Below, piece after piece: positions 1 through 5,538 of a DNA stretch of 6,212 nucleotides. A model generated the notes under the pieces. That model was not told the DNA's origin, did no database searches, and saw nothing but the letters and a program-made list of their open reading frames with translations. Numbering within the stretch: the first letter of the stretch is position 1; each line of letters opens with the position of its first letter. Origin of the DNA: an uncultured Bacteroidales bacterium (GTDB taxonomy: Bacteria; Bacteroidota; Bacteroidia; Bacteroidales; UBA932); assembly GCA_937898205.1 (NCBI GenBank), contig CALEJC010000022.1, positions 1 to 6,212 on the forward strand. The letters run 5' to 3'. The position numbers were made by a program, and so were the translations under genes.

Positions 1-463
1 CGTGAGAAGCATCAAGGTTGCACATCAAGTCAAATACTTCCTCCTGCACTTCGTCAGGACGACAGTTCGGCTTGTCCACTTTGTTTACTACGACGATAGG
101 CTTCTTGCCCATCTGAAGGGCCTTCTGAAGCACAAATCTTGTCTGAGGCATGCAGCCTTCAAACGCATCCACAAGAAGCAACACGCCATCGGCCATATTG
201 AGCACGCGCTCAACCTCTCCACCGAAGTCGCTATGGCCCGGAGTATCAATGATATTGATCTTTACTCCTTTGTAGATCACGGATACATTCTTGGCGAGAA
301 TAGTGATACCTCTCTCCCTCTCGAGATCATTGTTGTCAAGGATCAACTGACCGTTGCTCTCACTTTGACGGACGAGGTTGGCCTGATGAATCATCTTGTC
401 CACAAGAGTGGTTTTGCCGTGGTCTACGTGGGCAATAATTGCTATATTTCTAATATCCCGCAT
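1..463 (-). CDS. typA: Translational GTPase TypA/BipA, N-terminal part (runs off left edge)
   Basis: TypA/BipA is an EF-G-like GTPase that binds the 70S ribosome and supports ribosome assembly and stress or low-temperature growth. The visible 154 codons (ATG at 463-461) are the front of the G domain. Seen directly: G1 P-loop AHVDHGKTT (residues 11-19), the switch I motif ERERGIT (48-54), G3 DTPGHSDFGGEVERV (73-87), and G4 NKVDKP (127-132). The LDNNDLERERGITILAKN stretch and the MPQTRF motif (105-110) match TypA and separate it from LepA, EF-G and TetM types. The rest of the G domain, the EF-G-like domains and the TypA-specific C-terminal domain lie outside the window. The start is well placed, since family members begin only a few residues before RNIAIIAHVDHGKT. 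It is divergent from the peptidase gene with a 144-bp spacer and has no Shine-Dalgarno sequence. Residue 104 is Cys in GCMPQTRF, where many homologues have Pro. Confidence 0.96.
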   Translation of the reverse strand, partial: MRDIRNIAIIAHVDHGKTTLVDKMIHQANLVRQSESNGQLILDNNDLERERGITILAKNVSVIYKGVKINIIDTPGHSDFGGEVERVLNMADGVLLLVDAFEGCMPQTRFVLQKALQMGKKPIVVVNKVDKPNCRPDEVQEEVFDLMCNLDASH

Positions 464-485
464 ATATAAGGAATTTTCTCTGTTT

Positions 486-504
486 GTAAATCTTGCAAAT
501 TTAC
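486..504. repeat. Short inverted repeat overlapping the presumed typA -7 element
   Basis: GTAAAT (486-491) and ATTTAC (499-504) form perfect 6-bp inverted arms around a 7-nt spacer that itself contains the palindrome TTGCAA (493-498). The right arm overlaps the candidate typA -7 box, so an operator role is conceivable. The arms are short and AT-rich, so coincidence is a serious alternative. Confidence 0.3.
496..503 (-). promoter_or_regulatory. Candidate -7 promoter element for typA
   Basis: Read on the minus strand, positions 503 to 496 are TAAATTTG, an exact match to the Bacteroidota -7 consensus TAnnTTTG. Transcription would start near 490, giving a leader of roughly 27 nt before the typA ATG. 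No TTTG sits at the expected 19-21 bp upstream; the nearest is 27 bp away (534-531), so the -33 half is weak or absent. The location is right for a promoter, but in AT-rich sequence an 8-bp degenerate match can be chance. Confidence 0.4.
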
Positions 505-560
505 TGTTTTTTATGCTAAAATCAGCACATCAAAGCAGGAAACTTATATCATATTATGAC

Positions 561-568
561 TAATTTTG
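561..568 (+). promoter_or_regulatory. Candidate -7 promoter element for the M28 peptidase operon
   Basis: TAATTTTG at 561-568 matches the Bacteroidota TAnnTTTG -7 consensus exactly. A start of transcription near 574 would leave a leader of about 34 nt before the ATG at 608. The expected -33 TTTG about 20 bp upstream (around 537-541) is not present, so the match is partial. This is the only candidate seen on the plus strand of the divergent spacer and would drive the whole rightward gene cluster. Confidence 0.42.
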
Positions 569-607
569 TAGTCGGTTAGATTGTTATTACCAAAAATCCT
601 CAAAAAG

Positions 608-2194
608 ATGAAAGCAAAATTCAGAATTTTTGTATTTGCTGCGTGCATTACACTCTTCGCAGCAACCGTAAGTGCATCAGCACAAGGAAGAAACGACAAG
701 GTTATCGACAAAATCATCGAGATCGGCACCACAGACAACCAGACGATGGAACACCTGAACGTCTTGTCAAACCGCATCGGAGGACGACTCATCGGCTCAG
801 ATGCCTATGACAATGCAGTGGATTGGTGTGAATATATGTTCAAGAGCTGGGGCCTGGAAGTGTGGAAGCAGGAAGTCGGAGAGCTCCCGGTGGGATTTAA
901 CCGAGGACCTTGGTTTGGACGAATGATAGGCGGCGACGGTATGTCTCTCCATTTTGCCACTCCTTCATACACTTCAGGCACAAAGGGAGTGCAGCGCGGC
1001 CATGTGGTCAATGAGCCGACTACCCGTGCCGAATTTGAAAGGATGAAAGGCACGCTCAAGGGCGCTTGGGTCCTCATCGGCGGCACCAACAACGGCTTCC
1101 CTGTCGATTGGAGCGCAGAAGGCGACGCCAAGAGAGCAAAGATCATCGCAGAAAACGAAGAGATCACAAAGCAGAACAGAGAGATCGCAGCCTTTAACCG
1201 CAATCTTAGAAACAACCCTCAGGAGGGAGTTGAGCCTAAGGAGATGATCCCATATAAGTCCGAGCCCGCTCTTTTCTACAGAGAGATGGTCGAAGCCGGC
1301 ATCCTCGGCATCATCCAGTCTTCGGCAGTTCCGATCCGCGCTCTTTATGACAGAAACAACCTCATGAAGATGTCTTTTGACAGTCTTCCTACCATCCCAG
1401 ACATCAAGCTCGACAAGCAGCAGTATGATGTGATCAAGGCCATGGTTGACAGGAGAGAATACTTCCAGCTTGAGTTTGACATTAGAAACCACTTCAAGAT
1501 GGGCCCTGTGAAATATCACAATGTGATCGGCGTGATGAAAGGAAGCAAATATCCTGACGAATATGTCCTCACCGGAGGCCACCTTGACGCCTACGACGTC
1601 GCAACTGGAGGCGTGGACTGCGGCAACGGAGCGACTGCAGTGCTTGAAGCGGCACGCCTCATCGCAGAAGCCGGCGGAAAGCCTAAGAGGACCATACTTT
1701 TCTGCCTCTGGGCAGCAGAGGAATTTGGTCTCTGGGGAAGCAAGTATTTTGTTGAGAGCAAGACAGTTCCTCTTGAGAAGATCTCCAACTATTTCAACCG
1801 TGACGGAGGCCCGCTTGTGCCAACCAGCATTACTGTGCCTGAAGCAATGTATGAGGACTTTATCAAGGTCTGCAAACCGCTCGAAAACGCCAACCCTGAG
1901 TTTCCGTTCAAGGTCAATATGCGTCAGGGAGAGCCCGGCCCGATCCCTACCAACGCAGGTGGTTCTGACCACGCATATTTCCAGATGAACGGCGTACCGA
2001 CCATCAGTTTTGGACTCACTGACGCCAAGGGTTATAACTTTGACTACGGCGAGATCTGGCACACTGAGCGAGACACCTACAACATGGTATTTCCAGACTA
2101 TCAGGAACACGCCTCATTGTGCAATGCTGTAGTACTATACGGCCTTGCCAACCTCGACCATATTCTCAGCCGCAAGGGTTTGTTTAAAGAATAA
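608..2194 (+). CDS. Secreted M28 family zinc peptidase (carboxypeptidase Q-like)
   Basis: This is a 528-residue exported metallopeptidase of the M28 family, closest in layout to the carboxypeptidase Q/PGCP branch, and would cleave peptides in the periplasm or outside the cell. Residues 1-25 are a Sec signal peptide (basic n-region MKAKFR, hydrophobic core, likely cleavage at ASA before QG). The N-terminal half has the family's SNRIGGRLIGS motif and a PA-like insert. The catalytic core shows all five expected di-zinc ligands: His325 (GGHLDAYD), bridging Asp337 (GVDCGNG), Glu372 after the general base Glu371 (LWAAEEFGLWGS), Asp399 (FNRDGGP) and His485 (WHTERDT). The conserved SDHAYFQMNGVP follows the usual pattern. 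The residue after the bridging Asp is Cys, where human CPQ has a second Asp. I chose ATG 608 over the in-frame TTG at 581 because it begins a proper signal peptide. The lipoprotein gene follows after 3 nt. Exact substrate and exo- or dipeptidase activity cannot be told. Confidence 0.93.
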   Translation: MKAKFRIFVFAACITLFAATVSASAQGRNDKVIDKIIEIGTTDNQTMEHLNVLSNRIGGRLIGSDAYDNAVDWCEYMFKSWGLEVWKQEVGELPVGFNRGPWFGRMIGGDGMSLHFATPSYTSGTKGVQRGHVVNEPTTRAEFERMKGTLKGAWVLIGGTNNGFPVDWSAEGDAKRAKIIAENEEITKQNREIAAFNRNLRNNPQEGVEPKEMIPYKSEPALFYREMVEAGILGIIQSSAVPIRALYDRNNLMKMSFDSLPTIPDIKLDKQQYDVIKAMVDRREYFQLEFDIRNHFKMGPVKYHNVIGVMKGSKYPDEYVLTGGHLDAYDVATGGVDCGNGATAVLEAARLIAEAGGKPKRTILFCLWAAEEFGLWGSKYFVESKTVPLEKISNYFNRDGGPLVPTSITVPEAMYEDFIKVCKPLENANPEFPFKVNMRQGEPGPIPTNAGGSDHAYFQMNGVPTISFGLTDAKGYNFDYGEIWHTERDTYNMVFPDYQEHASLCNAVVLYGLANLDHILSRKGLFKE

Positions 2195-2209
2195 ATAATG
2201 CTAACTTTG
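2179..2209 (+). promoter_or_regulatory. Candidate Bacteroidota-type promoter (TTTG-N19-TAACTTTG) before the lipoprotein gene
   Basis: TTTG at 2179-2182 is followed 19 bp later by TAACTTTG at 2202-2209, matching both halves of the Bacteroidota -33/-7 consensus at an accepted spacing. It is the only two-part match I found at a gene start in the window. It overlaps the end of the peptidase gene and lies partly inside the lipoprotein reading frame if that starts at 2198. Initiation would fall near 2214-2217, at the second in-frame ATG (2216), implying a leaderless or near-leaderless message. It may be fortuitous. Confidence 0.4.
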
Positions 2210-3493
2210 TCTAATATGACGAAGTTTGGCTTTATCAATTGCATTATATCAGTTCTGCTTCTTGCATCATGTGCAGGGGGCAGAACTTCTGATACTCAGG
2301 CAGATGTTGCAGCTGATGCAAAAATGCTGTTTACTGTGCCGTCAGACGCGCTGGCCGTGATCCATTGCGAGAAGACAGGAAAAGCCCTGGAGATCCTCGA
2401 CAGCCTCAACGCCATGCGCCGCATCGGATTGGGCAAACTTGAGAGCAAGACATGTGCGCTTGCATGGTGCTACACCGGCACATTGACCCCGCTGCTGGCC
2501 GTCTCAGCCGGCAGAAACAGCGAGGATTCCACATTTGTCAGCAATGAGATCATCCCGCAGGCCGAGCAGCTCAAGTTGCATTGGCACTACATCCCCAAGG
2601 CGCAGAGCAAGTCAGGCGAAGCGATACTTCTTTTGAGCAAGTCAGAGGCTCTGCTGGCATCCAGCCTGAGGCACATTTCCGAAGGGAGGTCGATTCTTGA
2701 CGCACAGAACTTCCCGGATGCAGCGGCGATGCTGAAAGACGGCAAGAACTTCATGCTTTTTTCAGGCAAGATCGCTCAACGCATCCTGCCAAGAGAAGGA
2801 GTTGCCGGGTTTAGCCGCGACCAGATCAGCAGATTTGTAGATGCTTCCGCAGACTGGGTCATGGTGGACCAAGTTTCCCACAGGATCGTGGTTAAGCCAT
2901 ATTACGCCCACCCAAGCACGTCTTTTGCCGCGATGACAGAGTCGCTTCCTGTGGGCACAAGCAAGGTTTATGAGATGCTCCCTGACACCACCCATTTTGC
3001 CATCAGCATCCCGATAAAACTTGAAGAATATCGCAGCTCACGCGAAGCGCTTCTGGATGCTTCCGTAAAGCTCACCGCCTACAAGAAAGATATCGAAGCC
3101 CTCCGCAAGCAGACAGGAAAGAGCCCTCTTAATTGGGAGAAAGAGCTTGATATACAAGAGATTGCAATCGCAAGATGGGAGGATCAGGAGATTTTGCTTG
3201 CACGTTCCGGCAAGAAAGTCAGCGATAGCTCGATAGAAGACAATCCATATTCCGGATTTATCTCTCTCCTATATGGTGATGCATTTAGAATAAAGGATGA
3301 AAGTTGCCATGCCATATATTCATCTTGGCACTTATTTGGCAGCAAAGATGCTCTGGAGAGTTTTATCAACTATCCGGATAGAATAACAAACCCTGAATTG
3401 CACGACATAAAGTGCCATTTAACAGTGCTCAATCAAGCAAACATGCTTTGTTGGGATAAAAATGAAATTTCATTATGGAATATAAATCAGTAA
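2198..3493 (+). CDS. Uncharacterised lipoprotein, possibly DUF3352-like
   Basis: I do not recognise this 431-residue protein with certainty. The N-terminus is a lipoprotein signal: hydrophobic ISVLLLASC with lipobox LASC, so Cys25 would be lipidated and the mature protein anchored to a membrane facing the periplasm or outside. Flexible, polar residues follow (about 26-40). The body begins with FTVPSDALAVIHCEKTGKAL, reminiscent of the "P-x-D-A-x-A-V" opening of Bacteroidota DUF3352-type lipoproteins; this is a weak inference from memory. No catalytic motif, transmembrane segment or repeat is evident after the signal. A charged, probably helical part lies near residues 275-315. Two starts are possible, ATG 2198 and ATG 2216; the second gives a more standard signal peptide with Lys3. 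The gene starts 3 nt after the peptidase stop and overlaps the acyl-CoA synthetase gene by 19 nt. GC falls from above 50% in the first half to about 36% over the last 240 bp. Confidence 0.85.
   Translation: MLTLSNMTKFGFINCIISVLLLASCAGGRTSDTQADVAADAKMLFTVPSDALAVIHCEKTGKALEILDSLNAMRRIGLGKLESKTCALAWCYTGTLTPLLAVSAGRNSEDSTFVSNEIIPQAEQLKLHWHYIPKAQSKSGEAILLLSKSEALLASSLRHISEGRSILDAQNFPDAAAMLKDGKNFMLFSGKIAQRILPREGVAGFSRDQISRFVDASADWVMVDQVSHRIVVKPYYAHPSTSFAAMTESLPVGTSKVYEMLPDTTHFAISIPIKLEEYRSSREALLDASVKLTAYKKDIEALRKQTGKSPLNWEKELDIQEIAIARWEDQEILLARSGKKVSDSSIEDNPYSGFISLLYGDAFRIKDESCHAIYSSWHLFGSKDALESFINYPDRITNPELHDIKCHLTVLNQANMLCWDKNEISLWNINQ
3461..3474. repeat. 14-bp perfect palindrome abutting the acyl-CoA synthetase start codon
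   Basis: AATGAAATTTCATT reads the same on both strands and ends one base before the ATG at 3475. It sits inside the last codons of the lipoprotein gene and in the ribosome-loading region of the next one. It could be a weak operator or RNA hairpin, or chance: about one perfect 14-bp palindrome is not surprising in a window this size, especially in AT-rich sequence. Confidence 0.3.
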
Positions 3494-5127
3494 ACAAGGT
3501 CCTTGAGCAGAGTTTCAAAGACAATTGGGACAGACCCGCACTTTCCAACTATAAAGGACTCACACTCAAGTACAAAGACGTAGCACAAAGAATCAAGTAC
3601 CTCCACATTGCATTTGAGCAATGCGGACTGCAGAAGGGAGATAAGGTCGCATTGTGCTCCCGCAATCAGGCCAACTGGGGCGTGTGTTTCCTGGCCTCAA
3701 TCACCTATGGCGCAGTGCCTGTCCCTATCCTTCACGAGTTCAAGCCGGACAGCATTCAGCATCTTGTCAATCATTCCGAGTCCAAAGTCCTCTTTATAGA
3801 TGAAGTTCTCTGGGAAAACCTTTACGAGTCTGACATGCCTAATCTGCAGGTAATCGTGCAGATGAATACTCTTAAGTTTCTATATGCTCAAGAGCAGTCA
3901 TCACAAGATATCAGAGACAACCTTCAAAAATCATTTGAGAAGCTTTTTCCTAACGGATTTACCCCGGATGATATCAATTACTATGAGGACTCCCCTGAAG
4001 AGCTTGCACTCATCAACTACACATCAGGCACATCAGGTTTCTCAAAGGGCGTAATGGTCCCTTATCGCGCACTCGCATCCAATCTGGAGCTTGCCGGCAT
4101 CGCAGAGCCACACCTCAACAACCAGAGCAACATCGTCTCAATGCTTCCATCTGCACACATGTATGGACTGATGTTTGAGTTCCTCTACGAGATGACGGTG
4201 GGCACCCACGTGCACTTCCTTACCCGCACACCAAGTCCTAAGGTGATCTTGCAGGCATTTGCAGATATACATCCTGATGTGATTGTGGCAGTACCGCTCA
4301 TCATTGAGAAAGTATACAAATCCAAGCTCAAGCCTATTCTGGACAAGCACAAGGTCTTCTTCAAGATGCCCGGCATGAACCACATCCTCAACAAAAAGGT
4401 CAGACAAGAGCTTGTCAGCTCCTTTGGCGGAAAGTTTGAGGAGATCATCCTGGGTGGTGCAGCCTTCAATCCTGAGGTGGAAGCTTTCTTCAAAAAGATC
4501 GGATTCCCATATACTGTGGGCTATGGCATGACAGAATGTGCACCAATCATCACCTATGCTCACTGGGATGAAAATAAGATCTACTCATGTGGCAAGGTTG
4601 CTCCAAATATGGAGATCCGCATTGACTCCGAAGACCCAGAAAACATCCCGGGAGAGGTGCTCGTCAAGGGCGCAAATGTCTTCCTCGGTTATTATAAAAA
4701 CGAAGAAGCCACCAAGAGCACATTTACCGACGACGGCTGGTTCAAGACAGGAGATATGGGCGTGGTGGATGAAGATGGTTTCCTCTACCTCAGAGGCCGA
4801 AGCAAGTGCATGATCCTCGGTCCATCAGGCCAGAACATCTACCCTGAAGAGATTGAAGCCGTCATCAACAATTTCAGTTATGTGGTTGACTCTCTGGTCA
4901 TTGAAGACGAAGGCAAGCTCACAGCACTCATCTTCCCTGACTACCACCTCGGCCAGCTCGACGGACTGAAGAGAAAAGATGTAGACCGCAGACTCACAGA
5001 GAGTCTGCCTATCATCAACAGACTCTTGCCTACATATGCTCAAATCCGCAAGATCGAATTTATGCCGGAAGATTTTGAGCGCACTCCTAAGCGCAACATC
5101 AAACGATTCCTATATCAAAGAGATTAA
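3475..5127 (+). CDS. AMP-forming long-chain acyl-CoA synthetase (AMP-binding family)
   Basis: A 550-residue cytoplasmic or membrane-associated ANL-superfamily enzyme, expected to activate a fatty acid with ATP to acyl-AMP and then transfer it to CoA (or another thiol acceptor). Core motifs in order: P-loop YTSGTSGFSKG (182-192), LPSAHMYG (224-231), LGGAAF (326-331), YGMTECAP (350-357), ATP-ribose-binding GWFKTGDMG (421-429, Asp427), hinge GRSKCMIL (441-448) with GQNIYPEEIE (452-461), and the C-terminal RTPKRNIKRF (536-545) with Lys543 in the place of the catalytic lysine. Length is close to E. coli FadD (561). The P-loop has SKG instead of the usual PKG, and Ile542 replaces the Gly before the catalytic Lys; I believe both are seen in Bacteroidota homologues. 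The start at 3475 overlaps the lipoprotein gene by 19 nt, and the stop is 1 nt before the deaminase start. Chain length and acceptor cannot be read from the sequence. Confidence 0.93.
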   Translation: MEYKSVNKVLEQSFKDNWDRPALSNYKGLTLKYKDVAQRIKYLHIAFEQCGLQKGDKVALCSRNQANWGVCFLASITYGAVPVPILHEFKPDSIQHLVNHSESKVLFIDEVLWENLYESDMPNLQVIVQMNTLKFLYAQEQSSQDIRDNLQKSFEKLFPNGFTPDDINYYEDSPEELALINYTSGTSGFSKGVMVPYRALASNLELAGIAEPHLNNQSNIVSMLPSAHMYGLMFEFLYEMTVGTHVHFLTRTPSPKVILQAFADIHPDVIVAVPLIIEKVYKSKLKPILDKHKVFFKMPGMNHILNKKVRQELVSSFGGKFEEIILGGAAFNPEVEAFFKKIGFPYTVGYGMTECAPIITYAHWDENKIYSCGKVAPNMEIRIDSEDPENIPGEVLVKGANVFLGYYKNEEATKSTFTDDGWFKTGDMGVVDEDGFLYLRGRSKCMILGPSGQNIYPEEIEAVINNFSYVVDSLVIEDEGKLTALIFPDYHLGQLDGLKRKDVDRRLTESLPIINRLLPTYAQIRKIEFMPEDFERTPKRNIKRFLYQRD

Positions 5128-5128
5128 T

Positions 5129-5533
5129 ATGACAAAGTTTGACGACAAATACATAGCAATGGCTGAGATATGGGCCAAGAACTCATACTGCAAACGCAGA
5201 CAGGTGGGAGCGCTCATAGTAAAAGACAGAATGATCATCTCTGACGGATACAACGGCACTCCATCAGGATTTGAAAACATCTGCGAAGATGAAAACGGCA
5301 TCACAAAGCCTTATGTGCTTCATGCAGAGGCCAATGCGATCTCAAAGGTTGCCCAATCGGGCAACAGCTCAAAAGATGCAACTCTTTATGTCACCGCATC
5401 TCCATGCATCGAGTGTGCCAAGATGATCATCCAGGCAGGCATTAAAAGAGTCGTCTACAAAGACGAATACAGACTTACCGACGGCATCGACCTTCTGCGC
5501 AAGGCAGGCGTCCTGGTAGAAAAAGTTGACTAA
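5129..5533 (+). CDS. Deoxycytidylate (dCMP) deaminase family protein
   Basis: A 134-residue zinc-dependent cytidine/deoxycytidylate deaminase that should convert dCMP to dUMP, the substrate of thymidylate synthase. The active site is complete: HAEAN (65-69; His65 a zinc ligand, Glu67 the proton shuttle) and SPCIECAK (91-98; Cys93 and Cys96 zinc ligands). The upstream RRQVGALIVKD (23-33) and GYNGTPSGFENICED (40-54) match the dCMP-deaminase/ComEB branch better than tRNA-adenosine deaminase (TadA) or free cytidine deaminase. The protein is shorter than phage T4 dCMP deaminase (193 residues), so I cannot say whether dCTP/dTTP allosteric control is present. The ATG at 5129 was preferred over an in-frame ATG at 5036, which would lie inside the synthetase gene and add 31 residues unlike the family. 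It begins 1 nt after the synthetase stop, and the S41 peptidase gene follows after 5 nt, so translation is probably coupled. Confidence 0.94.
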   Translation: MTKFDDKYIAMAEIWAKNSYCKRRQVGALIVKDRMIISDGYNGTPSGFENICEDENGITKPYVLHAEANAISKVAQSGNSSKDATLYVTASPCIECAKMIIQAGIKRVVYKDEYRLTDGIDLLRKAGVLVEKVD

Positions 5534-5538
5534 ATCAG

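Noticed and set aside
2..469. A 155-codon plus-strand open frame at the left edge
   Set aside because: It is the antisense of typA, whose minus-strand translation shows all visible GTPase motifs.
581..607. TTG start nine codons upstream of the peptidase ATG
   Set aside because: It would place MLLPKILKK before a complete signal peptide that starts at the ATG at 608, and it lies almost at the predicted transcription start.
608..685. Possible lipobox at Cys13 of the M28 peptidase
   Set aside because: The residue at -3 is Phe and the hydrophobic core continues past the Cys, with a good signal peptidase I site (ASA before QG) later on, so a soluble secreted form is more likely.
974..2110. A 378-codon open frame on the minus strand inside the M28 peptidase gene
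   Set aside because: It is in exact codon register with the sense gene, so it stays open simply because the sense gene rarely uses TTA, CTA or TCA codons. The translation has no recognisable domain, and the sense strand has a complete peptidase.
4138..4563. Minus-strand open frames inside the acyl-CoA synthetase gene, including a second one at 4185-4493
   Set aside because: The sense strand encodes conserved adenylation motifs across this stretch, and the antisense translations show no domain or plausible start context.
5036..5128. N-terminal extension of the deaminase to an ATG at 5036
   Set aside because: It adds 31 residues read out of frame from the synthetase gene. Family members begin near the MTKFDDKYIAMA region, and the ATG at 5129 directly follows the synthetase stop.
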